Of a stretch of 64,000 nt of DNA, positions 1 to 13,600 are shown one piece after another (within the stretch, counting starts at the first letter, position 1; the number at the start of each line of letters is the position of its first letter). The translations under genes and the position numbers were made by a program. The notes under the pieces are model-generated. The model was given only the letters and a program-made list of their open reading frames with translations, made no database searches and was not told the origin of the DNA. The stretch comes from Siderastrea radians (lineage: Eukaryota; Cnidaria; Anthozoa; Scleractinia; Rhizangiidae): NCBI GenBank assembly GCA_964017195.1, contig OZ024890.1, positions 23,373,201 to 23,437,200 on the forward strand, in the 5' to 3' direction.

Positions 1-230
1 ACAAGAACCAGAGTCGGGGAGAGTTAATTCAAACTCTTAGAAAGTGCACCAGAGTCAATGAGAGTTCACGAGAGTTAGAGGCCTAAAAAGCGAGAGTTTC
101 AACCTCCGTGTGGTGTTTACTCTTTCAAAGAGGCTGGTATCGATGCCGAATTTAAATTTAAGCAGGTTCAAACTCTTCGAGATCGAAGGGACGTTAACTC
201 TCATTAACTCTCATTACCGGGCTTTGAGAG
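1..230. repeat. Edge repeat with recurring GAGAGTTA-type motif
   Basis: The first 230 bases contain several copies of a short motif (GAGAGTTA, GAGAGTTCA and the reverse AACTCTCATTAA) in both orientations. This looks like an inverted-repeat element cut by the window edge. There is no coding signal, and only one end is visible, so the class is unknown. Confidence 0.25.
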
Positions 231-1134
231 AAGCAGGATACTGAAATAATGGTCAACAGTCACTAATAAATAGCAAATGTCCAGTGCAGGTGTCCAGTGC
301 CGACCGCGGTCAAATGGGACCATCGGGATCCTCACGGATCCATGGTGGCCTATTTTGAGATGCTATTATGATTTTGTGCAGTGGAGAATTCTTTTGGGAC
401 ACGAGGTATGTGCAATTGGTTTTGAGAAAATCACTTGTATGTCTTCCTTTTGTCAAGTCGCTAAGTCAGAATGGGACCCTGAACTATATTTGTGGGTAAA
501 TTCGAAGGAATTCCGAAACGTGTCGAGCGGTGATAGTGGCTAAATCGGGCCAAATGACTCCTTCCTTGTCAATGTATTATACACGTACTAACACAGTTAA
601 GTAAGTGGACCTAAAATTGCTCAAAATGCTTTGTAAGGATAGCAAACAACACCATGTAATGTTTCATGAACTTTATTCAGTTAGTTCGTTGTTATGTATT
701 GCTCGAAATGTTCGCTTCGAAATCCCATACAAAGTCTTATATTTTGAAACGCCATTTTTAATGATATTCAAATATTATGCTTGGGCTTCCTATGGTATCA
801 CACTAAGAAATTCCGTTATAGGAGCATCAAAGGTGCTATTTTTGATACAAAAAAAAAACCAAGAAACTCTCCGCCACTTAAATATTCAAGCTGATCTCAG
901 TGTTTTTAATGTCCACGCTAGAAAGACACACAAGGGATACAAAAAAAAGTGATATTATCAGCCGGGCCCGCCATCATGTAAAATTTCATTGTTGTTTCCT
1001 CTTTGAACCAGTTATGTTACAAGAAAAATGCAAAGTCAATAATTAAAAAGCTGTTCCACAGCTGTACGTATACTCGGGGTCATGATGACTGTTAAGATTC
1101 TAAAATGACTTAGAGTTATTATAATTTCTCTTAC
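231..1134. other. No gene recognised
   Basis: Two open frames of about 90-115 codons occur here, but neither has a recognisable domain and both have AT-rich, low-information composition. I read the stretch as intergenic or as intron downstream of the minus-strand exon at 1135-1531. Further exons of that gene, if they lie in this window at all, should be to the left of 1135; I could not identify one. Confidence 0.4.
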
Positions 1135-1531
1135 CTTCATGATTTCTGATTAAGAATGAGTCGCTGCTACCGCAATCGTCAGGAGAACTACTTGCACAGA
1201 TTTGTACTTTATAACTGCCAGTTTGAATGCTTTGCGGAATCAGCCAGTGGTGTATCATCTGATCCTCGTTAAACTCGCTTAATCCTGTTGAAATATCCGC
1301 AACTTTGTTTTCTTCATTGTCCATCAGCGCTATATTCCATTTGAAGGAGAATTTTGACTGAGACCAGGTAATCGGGTAGGAATTCTGTCCTGATATCCAA
1401 ATGGCGTCTTTGCCTGGTTCAGTTACCGTTATTATATTTTGTTGATTTAAAGCGCATTGACCAGTTCGTGCACAGAAGATGAACAATTCTAATACTAGTG
1501 CTAGGTACGTTGTGATTTTTTCTAGCAACAT
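1135..1531 (-). CDS. First exon of a secreted protein with a Kre9/Knh1-type Ig-like domain (partial)
   Basis: The reading frame starts at ATG 1531-1529 and encodes 132 residues plus one base before a splice donor (GTAAGAG on the minus strand, just below 1135). The N-terminus MLLEKITTYLALVLELFIFC is a strongly hydrophobic signal peptide ending near an Ala-rich cleavage site. The mature part has the pattern of the Ser/Thr-rich GPI-anchored (Kre9/Knh1 N-terminal) Ig-like domain: a TEPG start, a PITW core strand, then HHWLIP, a SYKVQIC strand and SDSFLIRN at the end. In animals this domain usually sits at the N-terminus of larger extracellular proteins. The exon ends in phase 1, so the protein must continue, but I see no matching downstream exon between 1 and 1134; the rest probably lies beyond the window. 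A start three codons upstream would need a TTG, so I prefer the ATG. The family call is from pattern memory; the signal peptide and the splice donor are direct observations. Confidence 0.55.
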
Positions 1532-1663
1532 TTTTTTCAAGTTCTTTTCTCGCGTCCATGCAGTTCGCTTTACTCATATGACAATTATAATAATGTCAAT
1601 AAAGTAGAAACAAAGAATAATGCTGTGACACGTACTGCAAATATTTTATTGTTCGCTTGTGTC

Positions 1664-1671
1664 TGACGTCA
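1664..1671. promoter_or_regulatory. CRE-like palindrome TGACGTCA
   Basis: A full CRE/ATF consensus lies 133 bases upstream of the ATG of the minus-strand secreted-protein exon. The position suits a proximal promoter element, but a perfect 8-mer is also expected by chance at low frequency. Confidence 0.25.
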
Positions 1672-2997
1672 TGATTGAAGTTTTGAACCCTTTTATCGTA
1701 ACTTTCAAGTTTTACACAAAATGGTTTTCTAACAACATCTTAGAGCTAAAATGAACAAATTAGAATCGATTAATTAATAAAGAGGAGAAAATAAATCTAA
1801 GCATGCAGTGTGCGTGTTTTTTTCTTGGAAATCAGCAAGATTGGATTTTTTCAATCAGTAACTCCTTTCAGCCACTGCTTGAATCAGCTCAGTATAGACA
1901 GTACATCTTTTTTTAGAGACCAAATTTCCAACATTTGTTTCAGGAAAGCTCCTCTTACATAGTTTATAGTATTTACATGTTTATAGTTGCAACAAGCATT
2001 TGTCCGGATTCGCATGAAACTTTAAATTACGAGTTATAAATTTTGATTTTTATGAACTGAACGCCTGAGAACTCTTGTGGTCGAAATATCACAACTCTAA
2101 CATGACTTTTTTTATTCCAGTCTTCATGATGTATCTCTTTAACTTTCATAAATGATAGCAAATGTTGTCATGCTTTTTTGGCATAGATTAAAATATAATT
2201 GTTAGCACAGGTGGCAGGTTGACAAACATAGCCTACATTCAAGAGTCCACTGATATCATGCAAAACATCTAAACTAATTAATCTATTCTTTCAAATGCAA
2301 AGGCATAATTTATTATTGGTTGAAAGCATTTCACCATCACTTGAATGAAACATAAAATTATTTTTGGCGATCATTTTGAAGTAGAAAAGTAGAAACTATC
2401 ACTGAGTTGTATTTCATCTCTTAATACTCTATGGAGACTTATGTAGAAATTGGGCCACTGAATCCGATATAGTCACCTTGGCCCCATTTAGGGCCTAAAA
2501 AAGTGTAACCGACACCTGACGTTTACCGACAGCCCGTGAAACGAAATGAGACTCGAAAAACACCGGATGTAAATACGGATGAGTTTGTCTGGTGGCACCA
2601 CAGATCAGCCGGGATTCCTGGAAACGAATTCTATAGCTAAGTTATTCCTGCAGACGTGGAAGTGATACCTACATCAGGTTTACTAGTTCCAATATTCCAT
2701 TTGCAAGTTTTGGTCTACCTAGCTGTAGTCTTAGGACTTGACCGGCTATGTGATCGGTCGAAACGACTGAAAATGGAAATACTTATCGATCGCTCCAAAT
2801 AGAGGGAACAGCATTTAGGGTGCGTGCTTTCTCTTTTCTCTTAAAATTAATAACAACCAAGAGAGGATAAATACATTCTCTCTTGTAACAACTGAATTAA
2901 GTCACGTTGTGCACTGAGACATTTCCCTTGCTTTGTTTAATACTGATGTTTTCCTTAGACCATGAGAAGTCGATTTTTTCCTCAGAGATAAAGTCCA
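1672..2997. other. No gene recognised
   Basis: AT-rich non-coding sequence. I see no conserved domain, RNA gene or clear repeat pair here. Confidence 0.4.
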
Positions 2998-3000
2998 AGT

Positions 3001-3935
3001 GGAGACAAAAGTTTGCGCGCGCTGGCGTGTATATAGAAGTCCTCTCACTGGCAGGAGTCTCGACGGTTCCGTGCAAAAAAGAAGCGCTATCGATATCTAC
3101 ATGCCCAGCTTCCTACAACTACAAATCTACCCTGCCGACCCTTATAATCGATCAGCACATTGTGGACGCGTTTAAATCCGTTCTTTCATCACTTCAATTC
3201 CAAATTTGATTTTCTTATTATTTTTTCTTAATTTTAATACAACTGCAGTGATGTTTAAATGTTTCAGGGGATTAGATTTATACAAAGATATCAAATACAT
3301 CAGCAGTGTTTCAACAAAACGTTCTTTGGTTCTGTCCGTGTGTTCCGATACACCGGGAGAGAACCTAGACTTAATTAATTTTCAATCGAAATTTTCCTTT
3401 TTCAGCTTCGGTCTCCACACGTTCGGAGTGATCTGACACACCAAAGCATGTTTATTCTAGTAAATTTTTCAATGCCAACTGGAAACAAAACTTTGTGCTT
3501 GCTGGCGTGCATACAGAGGTCATACCATTCGCAGGACTCTAGACGGTTCCATTCCAAAATGAGGTACTATCTGTATGCCCATCTTCTACCTGACTCCGCC
3601 CTACCGACCCTTATAATCGATCACCCCATTGTGGAAACGTTTAAATCCATTCTTTCATCACTTCAATTCCAAATTTGATTTCTTGTTATTTTTTCTTCAT
3701 TTTAATACAACTGCGGTGATGGGTACTGAAATGTTGCAGGGATTAGTTTTGTAGAAAGATATTAAATACACCAGCAATGTTTCAACAAAACGTTCTTTGT
3801 TTCTAGCCGTGTGTTCTATTAAATACGCCGGGAGAGAACCTAGACTTAATTAATTTTCAATCTGAATTTTTCGTTTTTAAGGTTCGCCGGTCTCAACACG
3901 GTACGGACACACAAAGCATGTTTATTCTAGAAAAT
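3001..3935. repeat. Two-copy tandem duplication, about 480 bp per unit
   Basis: The segments 3001-3480 and 3481-3935 align along their length. For example, CTGGCGTG occurs at 3022 and 3502, and CCGACCCTTATAATCGAT at 3135 and 3604. The spacing changes from 480 to 469, so the copies have acquired indels. Both contain a short open frame ending in a similar peptide (SSLQFQI), but neither has a recognisable domain or a shared start, so I treat this as non-coding. Confidence 0.75.
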
Positions 3936-5344
3936 GTTTCAATAGTTGTAATAACAAGTGTTGTTGTGTTGTTGTTATGTCCCAGCTGTGTGCGAGCGCC
4001 TTTCTTTCACGCTGGCAGTTATACGGTAGTTCCTAGAAGCGTCGGAGAACAGCTGATTCACGCTGAGAGTAGCTGCTGTTTTTGAATGAACGCATCCTTA
4101 TAACTTCAACCTGACGCTGTGATTTTGTTTGTTTTAATAAGCGGCATCGTTTGTGTATGTTTTTCTGTGCGGACAGTTCTTAAAATAGCAGTTCACAGAA
4201 GTTTCATGGGAAAAATTCGACAAAATCAGCATTCTGTTGATCAGAAGATGTCTTGATGCCTGGGTCTTGATAACCAATGGAACACGCCCCGACGGTCTTG
4301 AAACGACTTTTCGATCGCTAGTACTACATATCGATGCAATTTCATTTAGTACTAGTACTTCGGTGAAATTTATTTTTAGATGATGAAAAAGATCCTTACA
4401 GTTCGGGTCACTAATGGCATTACCACAGAAATGGCTTTCTTATCCACATATTATACTAAATAAACACACGAAGCCTTTCTTCCCGGCCGACATCAGCTTT
4501 TGTCGTGTTTGTTCAAAACGCTCTAAGCCGATAAAGGCTTTTGCCGGTTGCGGATTTATAAGAGTTAGCAACAAGCTTTCAGCAGTGTCGAATGTTAGAT
4601 TGATTTCGTTGCTTTTGTCAAGTGCATCCGAGAACGTTATTAGAAAAAAAAACTAGTTTCGTGTGACGTGCGCGATTGAACTCTAAACTAGACTGGGGAA
4701 TGTCTTTTGGCATTAATTCGGCTTCAAACTGCTTCGAGCAATTTTTGCTATCGTTATGTTGTCACTTCAATTACAGTTATAACTAGGTGGCATAATAAAG
4801 CCAAATGTATGAAGAATAAGTAGGAAAGCACATAGATAAGATTGAACTGCGTGGGAATGTAAGGGTCGACGTAAAGACAGCCATTTTCGATTCCATTCGG
4901 CGGTCGGCGATTCTCACTGATGGATGTTGAGTTAGGGAGGGCAAGGGGGTTCATTCTTCCCCTTTTCCCGTACCCTGTGATCCCAGTTTCCGCCGCTTTT
5001 GTTGTTAAGCCCGGCATCTTTCCCCTTTTTGATAGCAAAAAATTACGCAAAGTTACACAATATTCGCTTTTCTACCGCTTCCCGCCACCTAGGGAATCCT
5101 ACTTCCTGCCCTCTCTTTGTCCGCTTCCCTTACACTTCCAGTGCCATTTTCTCCCGGGTTCTCGCCTAGTCCCCCCCCCCCCTTCCCCTTCCCGCCCAGT
5201 GATGGCCGGTTTGTAGTAAACACAGCAAGAGAGCACGCAGATCAAAAACCGCCGAGTTAACACGCATCTTACTTAAATTGAACTAGGTAAAAGCAGCAGT
5301 AAAAAAACGGTTGTACCGAAGATTTAGTTTACAACGTAGATTAG
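3936..5344. other. No gene recognised; includes a C/T-rich tract
   Basis: Non-coding sequence. A pyrimidine-rich stretch around 5090-5205 contains a run of C near 5170. Overlapping frames on both strands at 4754-5216 reflect this biased composition and are not supported as genes. Confidence 0.4.
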
Positions 5345-7429
5345 TTAGATTAGTTACTGAACTCAAATTTATTATTATTTAATATTTAAAAAAAAACATA
5401 TTTGGCATCTTACAAGAAGAAATGTCCAAAACGGAAACAGCTAGTGCTTTCAAGAAGTCGTGGACTTGACAATGAACTTCGTGGCCAAGAATATTGCACA
5501 AAGAAGTGAAAGTTATCACAGTTTCATCAGATATACCCCACGTATCAGATGGCAGTTTGGCAACATGAACTTGTTCAATATGAGCCAGGTCACATGCGAT
5601 TCGCGTGTAGCCGGGGTACTAGTAGTTTCTGTTTAAGTAATCCTTGAAACCCTTCAGAGCCATACTAGCTATAGAGTGTTTGCTTTAGCAAACGATTTTG
5701 GCTGTTTCGCTAGCTTAATTTCCAGTTCAACTGATTATAAGAGTGTGCCGCATTAGTAAATTTCATTTCGTCCAGTCTTGCAAGTTAGAACCGCCTTGTA
5801 GTAAGTAGCACCTACATAATAAACAGCGCCAAAGAAGATATTGCTAAGTAGCTGTCATTTGAATGGCTCAGCTATAAGGATCAGTTTTATCCACAAACTT
5901 AAACGTTCAAAACCGTGCACGCTTAACAGCATACGATGATTTACCGCTCAATATTAATCTTTTTTTTTTAATGGTTACACTTACGTTACGTTTCATCGGA
6001 TGCCACGTTGTGTAGCACGTCTTTGAACTAAACACGTGCAAAAAAAAAAATTCAGAAAAGAAAAGAAAAGAAATTCCGAAGAAAGCCTCAAAAGTCTCAA
6101 TCGTATAGATCTTGTATGGAACAATTAACTTTGGTGAAACTTGCAGGGGTTAAACACCAAGCAGTATGTCCAATATTTCAACTCTCGCAAAAAAATATCC
6201 ATGTTTGCAAAACAACCCTGGCTGAATACTAAAAAGTAAGATCGAGAATATTCACTCGCGTTCATGTCGCACCGACTGCACACCAGAAAGATGTTTGTTC
6301 AGTTGATTAAACGATGCAATACATGTTTCAGATTTGATCTAGGATTAAAATGGAACACGTTCGATAACTGATATAAACCCCCAAATAAACAGCTTAGTAA
6401 CGCCATATATGCCTAAAATGACTGAAACAAGATGGCATAGTGACGGATGGACATCGTAGAACACGAAGGCCCTTGGATCTCACTAATGTTCAGTTTCTAA
6501 GATCAAAGATCTATGGAGAGCGACTTCCAGGATACACGAGCCCTGCATTGTGGCTTGCCTTTGAGTCTGTTTGAAAACATAAAGTGTAACAGCTTTTAGG
6601 TGAATGCAACCAAGCATGCAGTACTTTCCTCTGGGGCTGATATATGTTGCCTGAATTTTTGCAAATTGAATAGCCTTTAAGCATGAAAGGGACACGCGCT
6701 ACGCCTAAGCAACAGAAAGGTATTTCGCCAAAAAGGATCCGAGTTATATTTGTATTGCAGTGGACCTAGAGGTATTTGATCAATTTTCCGGCTCAGCACG
6801 AACCAAGCCGGCTGTAAAAATAGCAGCTATTGTGGGTATTGATATCCGGAAATAGAATATTATTGCTAAAAGTTACCAAAGCGTGACAGTCTACCTTTGA
6901 CTCCCAGGTCAACAACTTGATTCTCAGTAATGAAGTTTGAAGAGTTTGTTCATAGAAGAACTGATCGAACACTTTGGTCAAATAAGCTTTGGAAAATCAA
7001 GTTTTTGTTTCTGTGACTGATCTTACTTACGATTCATTCTCCTAAGGATCTCGCCATTCGCTAATATTACTCGTCATGTAAACCTTTGTAATTCAGTTTT
7101 TTTAATACGTATCATTATATAATAGAGCTGCATACCCAAATTTTCTTTTGACAGTCGTAAAGAGAAATGGGACCTCGATCACCCCTGTAAACTACAACGT
7201 ATATTCCTGTTTATCTGTAATGCAGTGTAGCTTAATCCCAATTAATAAGATCAACCCTTAGTTAGGAATCACTTAAATAAGGCTTTAACTTATCTGACTT
7301 GAACTTTACAAGTGAGCAATACTGCTAATGAGAAAATGCAATCAAAAGTATCTCTCGAATACAGCCCGCATGATTACAATAAATGATAACATCCTCAAGT
7401 AACATGCTCAATAGAACACAGAGAGCACT

Positions 7430-7635
7430 CGCTCAGAACGTGAACTAATTCTTTATTGACAGAATAGCGTGATGTACGCCGATAAATAGATAAGTGTTCA
7501 CTGAGGTGTAAACAATTTGTTCACATACTTATACTCAATCGCTCTCTCGAGAGACCATTTGAACCTTGGACGCAAAACAACAAGGTACTAGCACGAACAA
7601 GGAGAGAACATTTTCTAGGCCTGTTACCTGTCAAC
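7430..7635 (+). promoter_or_regulatory. Conserved upstream block of P450 gene A (candidate promoter/5' UTR)
   Basis: The 200 bases before the P450 ATG are nearly identical to those before the paralog (about 22870-23082), more so than more distal flank. The block includes TAGCGTG at 7465-7471, which fits a xenobiotic-response core (TNGCGTG), and GTAAACAA near 7508, which fits a forkhead site. Both are retained in copy B. I see no strong TATA box. The factor assignments are motif matches only. Confidence 0.35.
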
Positions 7636-10600
7636 ATGAGCTTTTCGCTTGCAATCGAAGAGTTTACATCGCTCGGCCAAATTTTTTTCCTCTGCTTTTT
7701 GGTTTGCCTGTTCCTCACTGGAAAAGCCATATGGGAACACTCTTTTTCTAAGCTGCCTCCAGGCCCTTGGGGTTTGCCAGTAATAGGTAAGAATTTATTG
7801 TCAAACTTTGTGTTATGATTTTTAGAAAAAAAGGGCTGTTTCCTCATTGTTCTTTGTGAATTATCCACAAATTGTTTAAAGGTTTCGCTTGACATTAATG
7901 TTTTAGCTGAGTTGTCTCGAAAGTCAGTCGATTATAGCTCTGCCAAGCTGAGTCACGCTGGGCTAGCCCCTTAAATAACGAGAGTAGCGAATGATCCATG
8001 TCGTAACTTTGAAGAATTACCGTTGTACTATTTCATAGGTCTACTCACAAAAAAAATTTGATTTTAGAAGTAATGAGTCACTATTTCAACTCAGTAACGT
8101 GGACTCTCTGTGATTTAGCACCAGCCCAATTTTAGGGGGTCAAAAGAAAAATTTGTTGGAATTAAACAATTTGTAAAATTTACAAGCTAAAACAGTATTT
8201 AAAATTATTGTGAATAAGTCTCTCTTTGCTTCAACGAAGTAGTAGCTCTTTCTTTAGTAAGAAAGACTCTTTGTCCTCAGATCACCGATAAAACTGCATA
8301 ATCAATGAATAATTTAAACAGCCATGCCCATTGCATGACACGAGCGTGCGACAAAGAGTGTATCGCGTGCTCTTAGCCAAACTGCTATGGCGACGAGGTA
8401 CGTTGTTTATTTTAGCTTTTTCTTGATGCCAGTTTTCTGACAGGCCCATTTAAGATTGACGTAAGCTTTACATGAGTGTTCCTCTTGTAACCTTTTTTGA
8501 TATAATGCTCCCTGTGCGTTTCAGCAAGTTAACTGTCAACCATGGTCTGAAATTAACCTTGAATAAAGGGATAGAAATATGTCTTGGAAAAATTGCTTCT
8601 TGTCTGAATCAGACTGTTCACTATACCTTAGGATGCTTGTTCACAATTTTTTATGCACCTTTTTTTGTCCCAGAGTTTCCATTTTTATGAGTTGTATGGC
8701 CGCTATATAAAATCAGTAACAAAATTCGGAATAACAAAATTAACTGGTTACAGTTAATTGGAGCATAACGACGATAAAAAACAACAGTTAATTTTGATTT
8801 CTCAGTTCTGAGTTTTATTTCTCGTGCGGTAACCGTATAAGCTCACAGCTAAAACTTCAGCACAATTCGGAGAAAAGTGAGTTCACAACAAAATTTAACG
8901 AAATTTACGTTGAAATTTGTGCTGATCATGAGGCAGGTTTATTATTTTCAGTTGGTAAACTTATCGAAAAATGCACCACGTTCTCAAGCAGATTCGGGAT
9001 TTTGACTTGACTGATTGGTTTAAACGAAATTTGGATTATTCAGTTTTTTAAAATGAGTGAATCCAAACTACAACAATCTCCATGAGTCTCCATTTTTATA
9101 TTTGCACTAAATCGTAGTTCCGAATGCTAAACAACAGCTTAACGTAGCATACAAAAATCTAGTCGGTCTTCATTTATTATCCCGGTGTTTCGTAATTTAA
9201 ATGAAACAGGCAACAAAGGTACGATGAAGCAGGATAATGTTTGTTATTTGGACCGGAATAAAGTGAAACTAAGCAAGCTCTTTTCCACCTTTAACGTATT
9301 TTGATGTGTCAATGACGCACTGATATAAGAAAATGTTTGCTGGATGTCAATTTGTTGACAAGGCTGGATTACAATTTACATCGAAAATGTTCCAGTTCTC
9401 ATTCTGTGTCACTTTGATGTTCAAGTTAAAATTTATTTGTCCTGCAATTGATTTCTCGTACAGTAGTTTTTCTTGACGTTCCTTACATATAGCAAAAACT
9501 CGTCTCGAATGAGGGTGTTTCTGTTCGATTACCGGGTTGCAAAATTAATAAGTAGGAGTGACAACTTGGCCGCACTTTCCATGTTCACCATCTTTAAGTT
9601 CGACACTGATAATCCACTTCGAACTGGTCAACTCTACTTAACTGATCTCAACCAATGCGACTAAGGCACTCCACTGAGGTGACCGCACTCAATCAATCAC
9701 CAGTTTTGCTAACTGTCTTCTATATCTACCCAGTCACTGACCAACCGCCAACTTAACCCGCTCCAGACAAACGTCACTTACCTCGATCGCCAACTTGACC
9801 AACTCAGCTTCTCACTTTAATGGCGAATCGACAAACTCATCAACTCAGACTCGATGGCATACTCTGCTATCTGCACCACATTCAGTACACGTTGCCCAGA
9901 GTTCACCGAATAATTGGAGCCCCCTTACTAACAGTTACAGCGGTAAACAAGGACTTCACGGTTGACTCGAGACCGGAGTGGTGCGGCTATGAAACAGTTC
10001 AAAGCATCTTAAACACTCTTCTTTTACCGTTCATCGTGCTGCAAGGGAGTCCAAAAACTCTGAAATCGTCTCTAACATAAGCGACTATGATTTTCTGTTG
10101 GTTGTGAAGATTGTAAAAACGCTCGTCAAAAAAGGATCTGTCGGACTGTACTTGTTCAAGATAATGTTATCTTGCTGAGTTCTTCGAGGCACAGGCAAAG
10201 AAAACTAACGTGATCTTAAAGCTGAACGGAAAATGTCTTCTTAAATACACTCTCACTTGTTTATGAAGCAGAAACAAAACCAAGACCGGACGATACTGCA
10301 TAAATACATGTTAACAAGTTCCTCACAAAAACGTGCGAATGGGCAGACACAATTTTTACTCCCACTCTCCTAGCAACTTTCATGGATCATGTCCGTTGCC
10401 AATCTTCGCTGTCTAAACGCGTGACTCTTGCCAATGGAAGCTAAGCGTGCTTTACCTCGTCCGGCCCCGGAGGGTTAATATTATAACAAATAAATTTTAC
10501 AGCAATTAAAGAAACAAATAGAAGGCACTTCGTCTGTTTCATGAGAGTGCGGAAGCTGATCACGTGATTGCACGCGAAAACAACACGTATACAGAAGCGA

Positions 10601-13600
10601 GTGAATGATTTTTCGTAAACATTAGTCAATGTATGTTTAATATTATAATTAACTGACACACTTTTTAAACAAAAACAATGCAATTCCGACCCCACACCAC
10701 TTGCCTTAAGTGATCCAGTACTACAATCTTGCAATTATAGCGGAACTCGCGGAGCACCATAGGTAAGAAAATTTGGTAACCCGTTGATCTGAAAAATTTT
10801 GGTTCTGACGTACGTCCGTCCGTCCGTACAGACTCTGGGGGAGGGTGACGGGAGTCCCAAGACAGCCTGGCCGGGGGAGGTGGAATGCCATTTTTTTCTT
10901 GTAGCTGAAGTAAACAATATGGCGGCTGGTTCCTCGCACACTCGACTTTCAATACGATAATTGTAATACATTCTTGGAATGAAGACTTGTAGCAGTTCAT
11001 CATGAAAAGGAAAAGGATTGCTATAATCTCGATGGCGCATATAGAAGATACTGGAGAGCTTGAAGGCAAGAAATCCTTGTTCGAGGACATACTTGTTTTT
11101 TTTTTCAAAGCTAAGGAGATCTGGAAAGAACCCGGCAACTTTCGTTTAGATTCTCAAGGCCTTCTTTCAGTTCAGTGGTAAAGTAAATTACAGATTTGAG
11201 TGTGGATTTACGCGGTTGTAAAAATTGTTTAATTGAGCGACTTTACATGTTTAGTAAATTACGGTAATTTTCTTGAAATGTTTTAAAAACTTGTTTAAAA
11301 ATAGTAGCCCCGCAGCTCTTAACAACCTCTAATTTCATTGGACCTTGGTATCACGCAGCTCTATTGTTTTCGGGGCTAGGGCCCATTGTTTTGTTGTTTG
11401 GTGTATTGTTTTCTCAGCAAATCAGAGAAGACCTTGTAAGAGCTGCGACATCGCCCAAAAATAGCTCGTAGTTCCCGTTTGCCGGCTTGCGAGTAACTTC
11501 ATTTGAGGGGAAAATTGTACGCAGTTTGCTTTCCTAGGGAAACAAATGCTTCGTATGTGAATGACATTTCCTGTTTTTGAAGGATTCTTGTCCTTTTTCT
11601 GTGTTTATGCATTAAAGGAATTTTCATTAGTGAGCAATCTGATCAATTTCCTTTTGAACTTTAGTGCGTAATTTTTAATATTTTTCTTAGAGGAATTCTA
11701 CTGTATTTTATTCGAAAAGTGGAAATCGTGACTATTCTAGACTGAGTCTGTGTTGTTTTTTTCAATGTAGGTTGTTTTTCTTCGGCGACGCATATTGGGT
11801 TGTTTGACTAATTTGTATTTATCGTATTTATTTAAGTCTTAGTATTCAACACCTGAAGAGTCGCTCTGTCGTCATTTTTAAGTTTATAGTGTTAGTGTAA
11901 AATTCCTTATGTTTTTTGTTCAGTTGTGGAATATTTTATCTTCCTTATATTGTTATATTTTTTAGTTTCTCCATTTGAAGTGAATGACATTTCTGTCTCA
12001 ATTTAGCGTCTAAACTTAGGCTTGCCGTTTCAGTGAGTGAGTTCAATGCAGCATGTTTTCGTGTTCGTTTTGTTTTTTGTTAAACTGCTAAGCCATTTCA
12101 GTGTGTCTTTAGTTACAGATCGAAATGAAAACTTTATTTAAGTAACTATAAGCAAAGCATTTCTCGGTTTAAGTCTACATGTATTTTGTCTAAAATGAGA
12201 CTCTAAAAGCTTCCTAAGATTTAATAGTTCAGGGTGTATTCTTGAAAGCGCCCAATTAATACTTCGCGGTTGAAAAACTTGTGCCATTTTCTCTTGATAA
12301 TTATACGTGTGCTTGACAGTTTCCGAAAACATTTTTTGGAGAATTTTTGTCCGTAAACGGTTTGATGCCGGGAAAATATTATTTATTTTAGCAAGATAGA
12401 TTTCGAGAAATGTTTCATGGTTAACAGCTATTAAAACAGCCAGAGGGATGCATTGGAATCAGTGAGAAATGTGTATTTGCATGGAAAAGTCTTTAAGTGG
12501 GTTTTTTTAGCAATTGTAGTTTTACAGGTACTCTTCTTGAACTTTGTAAGCTAGCTTTCGAAAGAACGCTACAAGAAGAGCTGTCGGTGAAAGTCGTACT
12601 GAAGTCTTCTCTTTGATGAAAAATATGCCAACTCACAGTTTCCTCAGCGATGCGCATGTTTTCCCTTGCTGTTTTTCACCTCTTGGGGAATAACTGCACA
12701 ACTAAAATTTACTGTATTTTACGGGCCAATTGGCATGAAAAAGAGACGTGGAGCTCCGCTTTTAGGCTTGGCTAAATCTATATATTAAAGGATTATGTCT
12801 AAAATCGTTTGGATTCGTAGACATTGGCCGGTACACTAACAAATAATCAGTTCTAAAAATCAACTGACGGCTTACAATAAAACTTCAGTCATCTCATATG
12901 GTTAACAATTTTATCACGAAATCGAATTTAATTTCATAGGAATCAAGGCGCTTTATTATAAAGCAATGCATGTACAAGACTGACCATTATTTCACTTAAT
13001 CTTGACGTGTTACAGACCGTCTGTTGAAAGCAAGTTTACTAAATACAGTTTCTCCACCTTGTTAATACACTGTTTATTCGGGTGGTTTGTACAGTAATGG
13101 GGACATGAGCTAATATCCTTCATTTTACATATGTTCTGATCGAAAGTGTAAAAGAGACACGTTAACCTACGTGAAATGTTTACTGTTACAACAGGGGCTT
13201 GTTTCCGCCTGGGAAAGGACCCACATCTCGACTTCACCAAACTGGCACAGAAATATGGCGACGTTTTCAGCCTGATGCTTGGAAATCGTTTGGTTGTGGT
13301 GCTAAATGGAGTAAATGTCATCCAAGAAGCCATCATCAAACAATCGAAAGCCTTTGCCGGGCGGCCTCAACTGCACACCTTTCAGATTGCCAATCCATAT
13401 GGCAACATGCTTGCCTTCACGGATTACTCGCCCCAATGGCGGCTTTCTCGTAAGATGACTGTTTGTGCCATCCACAACTTTGCCAAGAACACAGACGCCT
13501 TGGGAGAGAAACTACTGCAGGAATCTCACCGCTTGATTCACTGCCTCAACCAACAAAAGGGAAAGCCGGTGGATACTCTCAGACCTCTGAAGTTTGCCAC

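Noticed and set aside
2907..3678. Paralogous small proteins ending in SSLQFQI
   Set aside because: The similarity comes from a DNA tandem duplication. Starts differ, indels are not multiples of three, and there is no domain.
10665..11138. 157-codon minus-strand frame in the P450-A intron
   Set aside because: It spans the GTCC/GGAC repeat and transposon ends, several frames overlap at once, and no domain is visible.
13176..13194. In-frame ATG giving a 475-residue single-exon P450 (also 27072 in copy B)
   Set aside because: The ATG is in intron sequence just before a CAG acceptor. Using it loses the membrane anchor and proline hinge encoded by the upstream exon, which joins in the right phase.
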